Source: a bacterium (lineage in GTDB: Bacteria > Planctomycetota > UBA1135 > UBA2386). Taken from it: DNA of 64,000 nt. Where the stretch lies: positions 62,001 to 126,000 of the forward strand of contig JAUILN010000016.1 of the NCBI GenBank assembly GCA_030432695.1. The letters are read 5' to 3'. The notes beneath the pieces were generated by a model, which was not told the origin of the DNA, did not search any database, and was given only the letters and a program-made list of their open reading frames with translations. This document shows positions 1-8,708 of the stretch, in pieces (within the stretch, counting starts at the first letter, position 1; every line of letters starts with the position of its first letter). The position numbers and the translations under genes were made by a program.

Positions 1-876
1 CGCGGCGTAGACCCGGCGCACCGCCTCGGCATCGCGCGCCTCGAAGAACGCTCCGCCGGTGCGCTCGGCGACGCGGCGCACCGGGCCGGTGTCGAGCTCG
101 ATCCACTCGCCGCCGACCGCCTGCCGGCCGATGCCCGCGGCGATCGTGTAGACGCGGACGCCGAGTTCCTCGCAGAGGCGCGCAGCCTCCAGCGGAGTGA
201 TCTCGTCGGGCAGGTCGCTACGGGCGACGTTCTCCTCGCCGTCGGTCAGCAGGATCACCAGCTTGCTGCGGGCCTGGCTGTCGCGAAGCGCCACCGCACA
301 GCGGGCGATCGCCATGCCGAGGCCGGTCGCGTCCTCGTCGCCGTCGGCCTCGACCTGGGCGACCGCGGCGAGCATGGCGGCGAGGCTCCGGTGGTCGATG
401 GTCGGCGGGCAGACCAGGTCGGGGTAGCGCGCGAAGGTGACGAGGCCGATGCGGTCGTCCTCGCGCGCGGCGATGAACTCGGCGGCGGCGGCCTTGGTGA
501 TCGCGAGGCGCGTCTCGCCCGGCCGCAGGTCGTCGGCAGCCATCGACGACGACGCGTCGATGCACAGCAGGATGTCGAGGCCCTCGCGCTCGAGCGGCAG
601 CGGCACGCGCTCCTGGGGGCGGGCGAAGGCGACCACCAGGCTCAGCAGGCCGAGCGCGGTGAGGGTGCGCGGCAGCCAGGCGGTGCGCTGGCGCAGCGAG
701 CGTGGCAGGCGCGCGCGACGGCCGTCGGCGTCGAGGCGCAGGAAGCCGGCAGGTGCGAAGCGGATCGCGGGGCGGCGGGCGCCGAGGAACGCAGCCAGGA
801 TCACCAGCAGCGCGAGGCCGAACGCCCAGGGGTGCGCGAGGGTCAGGCCGGTCCACGACTCGAGGAGGCGGTTCAC
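1..876 (-). CDS. BatA-type VWA-domain membrane protein (3' end outside window)
   Basis: The minus strand reads open from a GTG at 876-874 to the window edge, so the C-terminus is missing. The first 90 residues hold two hydrophobic segments (about 18-33 and 70-85), as in Bat aerotolerance-type proteins. A von Willebrand factor A domain follows, with the MIDAS motif D-A-S-S-S at residues 107-111 and a later LLTDGEEN stretch. Such proteins are membrane-anchored with the VWA domain outside, and work with MoxR ATPases, probably in assembling or folding envelope complexes; the exact substrate is unknown. The GTG start overlaps the stop codon of the preceding gene (GTGA), so translation is probably coupled. 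This start places the first hydrophobic helix near the N-terminus. Family call is firm, role is inferred. Confidence 0.85.
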   Translation of the reverse strand, partial: MNRLLESWTGLTLAHPWAFGLALLVILAAFLGARRPAIRFAPAGFLRLDADGRRARLPRSLRQRTAWLPRTLTALGLLSLVVAFARPQERVPLPLEREGLDILLCIDASSSMAADDLRPGETRLAITKAAAAEFIAAREDDRIGLVTFARYPDLVCPPTIDHRSLAAMLAAVAQVEADGDEDATGLGMAIARCAVALRDSQARSKLVILLTDGEENVARSDLPDEITPLEAARLCEELGVRVYTIAAGIGRQAVGGEWIELDTGPVRRVAERTGGAFFEARDAEAVRRVYAA

Positions 877-1820
877 TGCGCGGCCTCCGCAGCGTGGCTG
901 GCGGCGGCGATCGCCCGCTCGAACCGCGCGGTCTCGGCGAGCAGCTCGGCGCGGCGGGCGTGCCGCATCCGGGCGCCGGCGAACTTCACCTGGTCGAGTT
1001 CCTCGGCGAGGTCGGCGAGCGCAGCAGTCGGTTCGGTCGACCCGGCGCGGAGCTGCAGCTCGTCGAGGATCGCGCTCCACTCCAGCGCGTCGGCACGCCA
1101 TGCGGCGCGGTCGAACTGCGCGAGGTCCTGCTCCGAGACCGCGGCCAGCGCGGCGATCCGCTCGGCGGGCGTGCGCGGGCGGTCGGCGTCGGCGGCACCG
1201 GATGCACGCCAGCCGATCCAGAGCCGGCACAGGATCCAGGCCACCCCACCTGCCGCCAAGGCCAGCAGCGCCGCGGTCGCCAGGACCCGCCGCACGGGTT
1301 CGATGCAGAGCACCGGGGCTGGCGGCAGTTCGATCGCGCCATCGTCGTCCGCGGGCAGCGACGAGTCGACCATGAGCGTGGTGAGCGGTGCGATGCCGCG
1401 GCGCGGCTCGCGGCCTTCGTCGACCACCAGCCCGAACTCCGGCCGCAGGGTGACGGCACCGAGGCGGAAGGCGTGCGCGCGGAAGCTGCGGGTCTCGACC
1501 ACCTGGCTCTGCTCGGTGCCACGCTCCAGCGAGGTCTGCTCGACCACCAGCGGCGCAAGCGACTCGTCGCTCCAGGCCGCAGCCTCCTCGCCCACCGGCC
1601 AGCGGCGGATCACGTCGAGGGCGAACGGCGCGCCGAAGGTCACGCTGCCGAGCGCCGCCTCGCCGCGGAGCACCAGTTCGATGCGCAGCGTGGGATCGCC
1701 GCCGGCGGCCAGCAGTTCCTCCATCGCGTCGCGGGTGGCGTCGCGGGTCGAGGGCTCCTGAGCTGTACCGGACAGAGCGCAGAGCAGCGCGAGCAGTGCC
1801 GCGAAGACGCCGGCCTTCAC
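873..1820 (-). CDS. Signal-peptide, single-TM protein of the MoxR/Bat operon
   Basis: About 315 aa. The GTG at 1820-1818 overlaps the DUF58 stop (GTGA) and gives a clean signal peptide (VKAGVFAALLALLCALSGTAQ); longer upstream starts would run into the DUF58 gene. An N-terminal extracytoplasmic region of about 190 residues is followed by a single hydrophobic helix (ATAALLALAAGGVAWILCRL) and a charged cytoplasmic tail rich in Ala, Glu and Arg. The topology and position match the small BatD-like or DUF4381-like partners that sit between DUF58 and BatA genes, but I cannot assign a named family from sequence alone. It ends inside the start codon of the VWA gene. It probably forms a membrane complex with its operon neighbours. 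Confidence 0.75.
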   Translation of the reverse strand: MKAGVFAALLALLCALSGTAQEPSTRDATRDAMEELLAAGGDPTLRIELVLRGEAALGSVTFGAPFALDVIRRWPVGEEAAAWSDESLAPLVVEQTSLERGTEQSQVVETRSFRAHAFRLGAVTLRPEFGLVVDEGREPRRGIAPLTTLMVDSSLPADDDGAIELPPAPVLCIEPVRRVLATAALLALAAGGVAWILCRLWIGWRASGAADADRPRTPAERIAALAAVSEQDLAQFDRAAWRADALEWSAILDELQLRAGSTEPTAALADLAEELDQVKFAGARMRHARRAELLAETARFERAIAAASHAAEAAQ

Positions 1821-2788
1821 CGCTTGGTCCCCCGCAACTGCCGCATCCGGAAGAAGCGCAGGATCGGGCCGGCCACCGCGTCGCGGTCGAGTTCGCGCGG
1901 CACCGGCACGTCCATCACGTCGATCTCGGCACGACGGAACAGCTCGTCGACGCGGCTGCGCCAAGCGGCGACGCGGCGCGTGTACTCGTCACGCACCGCG
2001 CGGCTCCGCAGGTCGATCGTCTCGCGCCGCCCGGTCTCGGGGTCGACGAGACGCAGCAGACCGGCCCCCGCGTCGCGCAGCAGCTCGGGGTCCAGCTCGG
2101 GCGGCAGGATGCGCACCGCGACCACGTCGTGACGCCGCGCACAGAGCCGGAGCGCCTTGCGCCACGCGGCGTCGTCGCCCGGATCGAGGAAGTCGGAGAT
2201 CACGAACACCACCGCGTGGCGGCGCACCGCGCGCGACAGGAACTCCAAGGCCGGCGCCATGTCGGTCGCACCGGTCGCCGCGGGCAGGGCGAGGCAATCG
2301 CGGACGATGCGCAGCACGTGGCGCAGGCCCTTGCCGGCCGGCACGAAGCGTTCCACTTGGTCGCTGAACGCCACCAGCCCGACCTTGTCGTCGTTGCGCG
2401 AAGCCGAGAGCGCCAGGATCGCCGCGATGCGCGCCGCGGTCTGCCGCGCCGACCAATGGCCGAAGCCGCCGTCGGCCATCGAGGCCGACAGGTCGAGCGC
2501 GAAGACCATCGTCAGGTCGCGCTCCTCGACGTAGGTCTTCACGAAGGGCCGGCCGACGCGCGCGGTCACCGACCAGTCGACCGAGCGCGGGTCGTCGCCC
2601 TCGACATACTCGCGGATCTCCTCGAACTCGATGCCCGTACCGCGGAACACCGACTTGTAGCCGCCGGCCATGACGCCGGAGACCAGTCGTTCGCTCTGCG
2701 CCTCGATGCGACGCACGTCCTCGAGCAGCTCGGCCAGCTCCAGGTCGTCGCCCAGCCGGACGCCGGCACGTTGGGTCTCGTCGCTCAA
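1817..2788 (-). CDS. DUF58 domain protein (MoxR partner)
   Basis: 323 aa, cytoplasmic, no signal peptide. The DUF58 signature is clear: residues 52-77 contain GIEFEEIREYVEGDDPRSVD followed by WSVTAR, the family's most conserved block. A VWA-like fold follows with a metal-site motif D-L-S-A-S at 99-103. DUF58 proteins are encoded next to MoxR ATPases and are thought to be their adaptors in envelope or complex maturation. The gene starts 10 bp after the MoxR stop and its own stop overlaps the next start. Length is typical for the family. Confidence in the family is high; the cellular target is not known. Confidence 0.92.
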   Translation of the reverse strand: MSDETQRAGVRLGDDLELAELLEDVRRIEAQSERLVSGVMAGGYKSVFRGTGIEFEEIREYVEGDDPRSVDWSVTARVGRPFVKTYVEERDLTMVFALDLSASMADGGFGHWSARQTAARIAAILALSASRNDDKVGLVAFSDQVERFVPAGKGLRHVLRIVRDCLALPAATGATDMAPALEFLSRAVRRHAVVFVISDFLDPGDDAAWRKALRLCARRHDVVAVRILPPELDPELLRDAGAGLLRLVDPETGRRETIDLRSRAVRDEYTRRVAAWRSRVDELFRRAEIDVMDVPVPRELDRDAVAGPILRFFRMRQLRGTKR

Positions 2789-2798
2789 GCGCTGCGCC

Positions 2799-3800
2799 TC
2801 ACGGGACCGGCACGGTGTCGAGGACGGTCTGCACCACCTGCTCGGAATCCAGCCCCTCGGCCTCGGCCTCGTAGGTGGTGATCACGCGGTGGCGGAACAC
2901 GTCCATCGCGACGCGCTTGACGTCCTTGGGGGTCACGTAGCCGCGGCCGTCGAGGAAGGCGCGGGCGCGGGCCGCCTGGGTCAGCGCGATCGAGGCGCGC
3001 GGGCTGGCGCCGTAGAGGATCAGCGGCTTCAGGCGGGCGAGGCCGTGGGCTTCGGGCTCGCGGGTGGCGAACACCAGGTCGAGGACGTAGCCGCGGACCA
3101 GGTCGTCGACGTAGACCTCGTCGAGCAGCGCGCGCGCCGCGAGGATCTGCTTGGGCGTCGCCACCGGCTCGACCCTCGGCTTGTGCGTGTTCGAAGCCAT
3201 GCGCTGGACGATCAGGTCCTCGTCGGCGCGGCTCGGGTAGCCGACCACGACCTTCAGCATGAAGCGGTCGACCTGCGCCTCGGGCAGCGAGTAGGTGCCC
3301 TCCTGTTCGACCGGGTTCTGGGTGGCGAGCACCAGGAACGGATCGGGCAGGCGCCGCGACGTGCCGGCCAGCGTGACCTGCCGTTCCTGCATCGCCTCGA
3401 GCAGCGCCGACTGCACCTTGGCCGGCGCGCGGTTGATCTCGTCGGCCAGCACGAAGTGGGCGAATACAGGGCCCTCGCGCACCGACCATTCACCCGTCTG
3501 CGGGTTGAACACCTGGGTGCCGAGCAGATCGGACGGCAGCAGGTCGGGGGTGAACTGGATGCGATGGAAGGTGCCGCCCAGCGCGGTCGCCAGCGCCTGC
3601 ACCGCGAGCGACTTGGCGAGTCCCGGCAGCCCTTCGAGCAGCACGTGGCCGTCGGCGAGCAGTCCGATCAGCAGCCCATCGAGCAGAGCCTGCTGGCCGA
3701 CCAGCACCTTGCCGACCTCGCGGCTCACCTCGCGCAGGAAGGCGCTGTGCGGTTCGAGACGAGCCGGGTCCAGGCGGCTCTCGGTCGGAGCGTCGGTCAT
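2799..3800 (-). CDS. MoxR family AAA+ ATPase
   Basis: 333 aa. Walker A is GLPGLAKS at residues 57-64 (Lys63) and Walker B is VLADE with Asp120-Glu121, followed by INRAPAKVQSALLEAMQE, the MoxR hallmark helix. The sensor region LATQNPVEQEGTYSLPEAQ is also typical. MoxR ATPases are chaperone-like and act with VWA and DUF58 proteins to activate or assemble partner complexes. This is the first gene of a four-gene minus-strand operon (MoxR, DUF58, signal-peptide/TM protein, BatA-type protein). The ATG at 3800 gives the usual length. A GGTGCC-type palindrome lies 52 bp upstream of the start. Confidence 0.95.
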   Translation of the reverse strand: MTDAPTESRLDPARLEPHSAFLREVSREVGKVLVGQQALLDGLLIGLLADGHVLLEGLPGLAKSLAVQALATALGGTFHRIQFTPDLLPSDLLGTQVFNPQTGEWSVREGPVFAHFVLADEINRAPAKVQSALLEAMQERQVTLAGTSRRLPDPFLVLATQNPVEQEGTYSLPEAQVDRFMLKVVVGYPSRADEDLIVQRMASNTHKPRVEPVATPKQILAARALLDEVYVDDLVRGYVLDLVFATREPEAHGLARLKPLILYGASPRASIALTQAARARAFLDGRGYVTPKDVKRVAMDVFRHRVITTYEAEAEGLDSEQVVQTVLDTVPVP

Positions 3801-4017
3801 GCGTGGCGACGAGAATGACCGCCACCGGCCCCCGCCTCAAGCCACGAACATGTACGACTGGTGCCAGGCACCAGGTGTACGTGTTCCGCGCTGGCAGGCG
3901 CCGTCCGGGTTCCGTAACGACAACCGCTGGTTCAGGAAAGGTCGACCTTTTCTGGCCCGCCGGCCGACCTCGCGGGCCCTTCGCCGGAACGCTACGTTGC
4001 AGCGGCCTCCCTTCGCC
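3801..4017. other. Divergent intergenic region with palindrome
   Basis: 217 bp between the start of the MoxR operon (minus) and the start of the secreted thioredoxin-like gene (plus), so it should contain both promoters. The only structure I can identify is the palindrome at 3852-3880. I could not identify convincing -35/-10 boxes. Confidence 0.5.
3852..3880. repeat. Copy 1 of GGTGCC-A-GGCACC palindrome family
   Basis: A 17-bp perfect core (CTGGTGCCAGGCACCAG, 3858-3874, centred on A3866) is flanked by matching GTAC tetramers at 3852-3855 and 3877-3880. The core GGTGCCAGGCACC recurs at 10089-10123 and 19706-19766, but the outer arms differ in this copy. It lies between divergent genes, so it is not simply a terminator here. 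Confidence 0.7.
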
Positions 4018-6360
4018 ATGACGACGACGATGCAGAACTCCACCTCCTGGACCCCACTCGCCACGCTGCTGGCGGCCGCTGCGGTCCTCACCGGCCTGCT
4101 CGCCGGGCCCGCCACCGCCCAGACCCAGGGCGACCCGCGGCCAGCCCCGCAGCCGCAGCAGCCCGCCGGTGGCGCAGGACCGCAGAGCCCCGCTCGCGAG
4201 CAGATGTGGTATCCGCCGACGGAGGAGGACTGGCAGAAGCCGGTGCAGATCGAATTCGAGCGCACCTGGGAGGACGCGGTGGCGGTCGCGCGCGAGACCA
4301 ACAAGCCGATCCTGATCTGCATCAACATGGACGGCGAGATCGCCAGCGAGCACTACGCCGGCGTCCGCTACCGCGACCCCGAGATCGCGAAGCTCTACGA
4401 CGACTACGTCTGCGTGATCGCGTCGGTCTACCGCCACACCGAGCGCGACCATGACGAGAACGGCGAGCGCATTCCCTGCCCGCGCTTCGGCTGCGTGACC
4501 TGCGGCGAGCACATCGCGATCGAGCCGATGCTGTTCGAGAAGTACATGGACGGCCGGCGCATCTCGCCGCGCCACATCATGGTCGAGCTCGACGGCAGCG
4601 AGCAGTACGACGTCTTCTACGCCTTCGACACCGACTCGGTGTTCCAGAAGATCGAGGAGGGCATCACCCAGCGGGGCCTCGAGCCGCGCACCATCGTCCG
4701 CGGCGACCGCCCGATCCTGGAGCGCGTCGCGAGCCGCGCCCGCGAGGACCGCGAGGCCGTGGAGAACGCCTACGCGCAGGGCGACAAGGCACTGCGCGAG
4801 CAGATCCTGAAGGCGGCGTCCGACCACCCCGAGGCCGCGCCGGTGGAGCTGCTGCGGATGGCGGTGAACGGCTTCGACCCGGAACTCGCGGCGATCGCCC
4901 GGCAGGCGCTCGCCAAGATCGAGGAGGTGCAGGCCACCGACGTGATCGAGGACGCGCTGCGCACGCCGATGCCCGAGGACGACCGCAAGTCGCTGGTCGC
5001 CGCGCTCGAGAAGCTCGGCGAGCAGTCGGCGCGGGCCCGCACGCTGGCGGTGGTCCACGGCAGCTCCGGCAAGGGCTCGGTGAACGCCGCGGCCTGGACG
5101 GGCGGCGCGAGCTACACCGCGGCGCCGGATCGGTCGGCGGTCGAGGCCCGGCTGCAGGCCGTGGAGAGCGAGGTCTCCAGCGAGAGTGCCGAGGCGGCCA
5201 CGCTGGTGGAACTCGCCGAGGCCCGCCTCGGTCTGGTGCTCAATCCCGACACCTCGTCGTCGCTCGCCACCGACCCGCGCACCGGCGCGAAGTACCGCCA
5301 GCTGATGCTGATGGACGCCGAGCAGACCGCGCGCGACGCGCAGGCCCGCCGCGACGAGATCCCCGAGGACCTGCGTTGGCGCCTCGACGCGGTCCGCACC
5401 CTCTGCGCCTGGAACCTCGGCCGCCAGCCCGAGGCCTGGCAGCTCGCCAAGGAGACCGCGCCGGCGATCCCCGTCGAGGGCCTCGACCAGCTCGACGCAC
5501 TCGGCGGCCAGCTCGGCTGGAACGCCGTGGCGACGCTGGCCGTGTTCGCCGACGCGCGGCACCGCGACATCGTCTCGGCGGTGCGCGCGCGCCGCGACTG
5601 GCCGGGTGAATGGCTGAACGACGTGACGTCGGCCTACTCGGTCCTGGCCCGCCACCCGCTCGGCACCGACACCCAGGTCGCCAGCCACTTCGACCTGCTG
5701 TGGTTCCTCGGCGCGCGCCGCCGCGCCGGCCAGGCCCTCGACCAGGGCCTCGAGCGCTGGCCGTCCTCGGCCACCCTGCACGACTGCCTGCGCAGCCGCC
5801 TGCTCCGCGAGCAGGGCGTGCGCGGTCTGATCGAGCACTACGACCGGATGCTCGAGGCAGCCGACGCGCCCGCCGACCTGCCCTGGTTCGCCGGCTACGC
5901 GGCGATCGTCAGCGCCGAGTTCAGCCGCCGGCGCGGCCAGGGCGAAGAGGCCGACCAGGCCTACGACCGGGCGCTCGAACTGTTCGACCGCGCCACCGCC
6001 GCCAAGCCCGAGGCGAAGGACAACAACGACCACTTCGCGCACCTGGCGCTGGCCGGGCAGGCCAAGATCGCCGCGCAGAACCAGGACTGGGACCGCGCGC
6101 TCGCCAAGCTCTACGCGGCGTTCGAACGCCGCCCGGCGTCGGCCGGCGAGCTCGACGGACTCAGCTTCTCGGCGGTCGACACCGCGCGGCTCTTGCTGTC
6201 GTCGCTGCGCCAGGCCGACCGCCGCGCCGACTACGACAAGCTCCGCGAAGCGATCAACGCGCTGCCCGAGGTCGCCTTCGAACCGCCGGAGTTCGAGCAG
6301 GACCCGGACAAGGCGCCAAGTCCCGACGTGCCCGAGAGCGGGCGCCGCCGCCGCAACTGA
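4018..6360 (+). CDS. Secreted thioredoxin-like protein, paralog A
   Basis: About 780 aa. The ATG at 4018 gives a signal peptide (hydrophobic stretch about 14-30, then ATAQTQ). Residues about 75-250 look like a thioredoxin-type fold: TNKPILICINMDGEI takes the place where a thioredoxin active site would lie but has only one Cys (C101). A separate cysteine cluster C-P-R-F-G-C-V-T-C (154, 159, 162) contains a CxxC. The remaining 500 residues are helical and Ala/Glu-rich, with TPR-like or HEAT-like character. The next gene is a close tandem paralog. Starts further upstream only extend the frame through the MoxR antisense and were rejected. Redox, chaperone or lipoprotein-folding roles are possible; none is shown. 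Confidence 0.75.
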   Translation: MTTTMQNSTSWTPLATLLAAAAVLTGLLAGPATAQTQGDPRPAPQPQQPAGGAGPQSPAREQMWYPPTEEDWQKPVQIEFERTWEDAVAVARETNKPILICINMDGEIASEHYAGVRYRDPEIAKLYDDYVCVIASVYRHTERDHDENGERIPCPRFGCVTCGEHIAIEPMLFEKYMDGRRISPRHIMVELDGSEQYDVFYAFDTDSVFQKIEEGITQRGLEPRTIVRGDRPILERVASRAREDREAVENAYAQGDKALREQILKAASDHPEAAPVELLRMAVNGFDPELAAIARQALAKIEEVQATDVIEDALRTPMPEDDRKSLVAALEKLGEQSARARTLAVVHGSSGKGSVNAAAWTGGASYTAAPDRSAVEARLQAVESEVSSESAEAATLVELAEARLGLVLNPDTSSSLATDPRTGAKYRQLMLMDAEQTARDAQARRDEIPEDLRWRLDAVRTLCAWNLGRQPEAWQLAKETAPAIPVEGLDQLDALGGQLGWNAVATLAVFADARHRDIVSAVRARRDWPGEWLNDVTSAYSVLARHPLGTDTQVASHFDLLWFLGARRRAGQALDQGLERWPSSATLHDCLRSRLLREQGVRGLIEHYDRMLEAADAPADLPWFAGYAAIVSAEFSRRRGQGEEADQAYDRALELFDRATAAKPEAKDNNDHFAHLALAGQAKIAAQNQDWDRALAKLYAAFERRPASAGELDGLSFSAVDTARLLLSSLRQADRRADYDKLREAINALPEVAFEPPEFEQDPDKAPSPDVPESGRRRRN

Positions 6361-6385
6361 TCTCAGCCCGCGCGACCCCTCGACC

Positions 6386-8656
6386 ATGATGCTCCCGAAG
6401 ACCGCCGTGTCCCTGCTGGTCCTGGCCGGCCTCGCCGCCGCCCAGGACCCGGACTTCGCCAAGACCGAGGACACCCACGCCGGTGGCGCGCCCGCCGCGG
6501 CGCCCCCGGCGCTGCCCGAGGGCATGTCCGTCGAACAGATGTGGCCGCCTCCCAGCGAGGCCGACTGGCAGAAGCCGGTGCTGATCGACTTCGAACGCAC
6601 CTGGGGCGACGCGGTGGCGGTGGCGCGCGAGACCAACAAGCCGATCCTGGTCTGCATCAACATGGACGGCGAGATCGCCAGCGAGCACTACGCCGGCATC
6701 CACTACCGCACGCCCGAGACCGCCGAGCTGTTCGAGGACTACGTCTGCGTGATCGCGTCGGTCTACCGGCACACGCCGCGCGACCACGACCACGAGGGCA
6801 ACCGCATCCTCTGCCCGCGCTTCGGCAGCGTGACCTGCGGCGAGCACATCGCGATCGAACCGCTGCTGTTCGAGAAGTTCATGGGTGGCCAGCGGATCTC
6901 GCCGCGGCACATCATGGTCGAGCTCGACGGCACCGAGAAATACGACGTCTTCTACGCCTGGGACAACCAGTCGATCTTCGACACGATCCAGCAGGGCATC
7001 GCCGAGCGGCAGCTCGAGCCGCGCACCATCGTCCGCGGCGACCGGCCGATCCTGGAGCGCGTGCAGAGCCGCGCGCGCGAGGACCGCATCGCGGTCGAGC
7101 AGGCCTACCGGCAGGGCGACAAGCAGCTCCGCGAACAGTTGCTGCGCCAGGCGATCGAGCATCCCGACGCGGCACCGGTGGAGCTGCTCCGGCTGGCGGT
7201 GTTCGACGTCGACGAGGACCTCGCGCGCCTCGCGCGGCAGGCCCTGGTGAAGGTCTCCTCGCCGACCGCGGTCGACGTGCTGGCCGAGGCCCTGCGCGTG
7301 CCGCTCCCGGACGACGAGCGCGAGGCGTTGGTCGCCGCGCTGGAGCGCCTGCAGGACGGCTCACCGCAGGCCCGGCTGCTCGCCAACGTGCACCGCGGCC
7401 TTGAGACCCGCTCCAAGGCGGTCGACGTCGGCAACTGGAACGCGGCGCTGTCGGGCGGCTCGGTGTATCGCGCCGCCGACTACGCGGCGGTCGAGAAGCG
7501 CGCCGACGCCGCCGAGGAACTCGCGGCCAAGGACCCCGACAGCGCCGAGGCGAAGCTGGCCCTGGCCGAGTCGTCGCTGGAGCTGGTCCTCGATCCGAAC
7601 TCCAAGGACGTCTACGCCGACGATCCGCGCAATGCCTACCGCTACGGCCAGCTGATGTTCGAGGACGCGAAGCGCTACGCCCAGGAGGCCCGCGCCGCCG
7701 GCGCGACGGGCTGGCGGATCGACGCGGTCGAGGCGCTGGTGGAGTACTACGTCGGCGACGCCGACAAGAGCTACGAGCTGGCGATCGCCGCGGCGTCTTC
7801 GATGCCCGCCGAGCCCGACAGCCTGGTCGCGGTCTCCACGTTGGCGCTGTTCGCCGAGGCGCGCATCGCGGCGATCTGGGCTGCCCTGCGCAACAAGACC
7901 GACTGGCCGGGCATCTGGATGACCGACGTGAACTCGGCCTACGCGGTGCTCGCGAAGCACCCGCTCGGCACCGCGGTGCACGCGGTCACCCACTTCGACT
8001 TCCTGGACTCGCTGGGAGCGAAGCGGCGCGCCGGCAACGTGCTCGACCAGGCCCTCGAGCGCTTCCCCGCGGACGCCGGCCTCCACGACCGGCTGCGCAC
8101 CCGCCTGCTGGAGGACCAGGGCCTCCAGGCGCTGCCCAGGCGCTACGCGGCGATGCTCGAGGCGCATCCCGACAATGCCGCGCTGCACTGGTTCGCCGGC
8201 TACGCGGCGATCGTCGAGGCGGAGTTCCTGCGCCGCGACCAGCAGGGCGACGCGGCGGTGCCGGTCTACGAGCGCGCGATCCAGCGCTTCGACGCGGCGA
8301 TCGAACGCGCTCCGGAATACGAAGCCAGCGCCGACCACTTCGCCGCGCTGGCCACCGCCGGCCTCGCGCGCCTCGCGATCGAACGCGGCGACCTCGACCA
8401 GGCGCTGACCCTCTGCCTGCGCGGCATCGAGCGGCATCCGGCAGCGACCCCCAGCGTCGACGGCCTGGAGATCTCGCCGGCGCAGACCGCGCGCCTGTTG
8501 GAGACCCGCCTCGAAGCCGCCGGCAAGACCGCCGAGCTGGAACGCCTCAGCACGTTCCTCGACGCGCTGGATCCGGAACTGCTGGAGCTGCCGGCCTACG
8601 AGCAGGTGCCCGACAACCAACGGGCCCGGCAGCGGGGGCGGCGGCGAGGTCGGTAG
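6386..8656 (+). CDS. Secreted thioredoxin-like protein, paralog B
   Basis: 756 aa, 25 bp after paralog A and alignable with it along its length. It begins MMLPKTAVSLLVLAGLAAAQ, a clear signal peptide. The fold landmarks are retained (TNKPILVCINMDGEIASEHY, then RISPRHIMVELDG), but the first cysteine of the CxxC seen in paralog A is serine here: C143 and C151 remain, with S148 in the SVTC position. The C-terminal half is repetitive helical sequence as in A. The pair arose by tandem duplication and probably forms one transcription unit. Loss of the CxxC suggests the two have diverged in function, with B less likely to be redox-active. Confidence 0.75.
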   Translation: MMLPKTAVSLLVLAGLAAAQDPDFAKTEDTHAGGAPAAAPPALPEGMSVEQMWPPPSEADWQKPVLIDFERTWGDAVAVARETNKPILVCINMDGEIASEHYAGIHYRTPETAELFEDYVCVIASVYRHTPRDHDHEGNRILCPRFGSVTCGEHIAIEPLLFEKFMGGQRISPRHIMVELDGTEKYDVFYAWDNQSIFDTIQQGIAERQLEPRTIVRGDRPILERVQSRAREDRIAVEQAYRQGDKQLREQLLRQAIEHPDAAPVELLRLAVFDVDEDLARLARQALVKVSSPTAVDVLAEALRVPLPDDEREALVAALERLQDGSPQARLLANVHRGLETRSKAVDVGNWNAALSGGSVYRAADYAAVEKRADAAEELAAKDPDSAEAKLALAESSLELVLDPNSKDVYADDPRNAYRYGQLMFEDAKRYAQEARAAGATGWRIDAVEALVEYYVGDADKSYELAIAAASSMPAEPDSLVAVSTLALFAEARIAAIWAALRNKTDWPGIWMTDVNSAYAVLAKHPLGTAVHAVTHFDFLDSLGAKRRAGNVLDQALERFPADAGLHDRLRTRLLEDQGLQALPRRYAAMLEAHPDNAALHWFAGYAAIVEAEFLRRDQQGDAAVPVYERAIQRFDAAIERAPEYEASADHFAALATAGLARLAIERGDLDQALTLCLRGIERHPAATPSVDGLEISPAQTARLLETRLEAAGKTAELERLSTFLDALDPELLELPAYEQVPDNQRARQRGRRRGR

Positions 8657-8664
8657 CGGCGCAG

Positions 8665-8701
8665 ATTATGCTCTGGCGACATAATGTCGCCGGAGCATAA
8701 T
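8665..8701. promoter_or_regulatory. 37-bp palindrome directly before the ATPase start
   Basis: Two 18-bp arms (ATTATGCTCtGGCGACAT and its complement) flank a central A with one mismatched pair (T8674 opposite G8692). It ends 7 bp before the ATG of the ATPase gene and so covers the ribosome-binding region. It is AT-richer than its surroundings. Candidate operator for autoregulation, or a transposition or insertion mark of the ATPase gene. Confidence 0.65.
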
Positions 8702-8708
8702 ACTGACG

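Noticed and set aside
3490..6663. Minus-strand frame of about 1050 codons opposite the thioredoxin-like gene
   Set aside because: It is the antisense shadow of a GC-rich gene: Arg/Gly/Val-rich, no conserved block except at its start, where it reads through the paralog's antisense.
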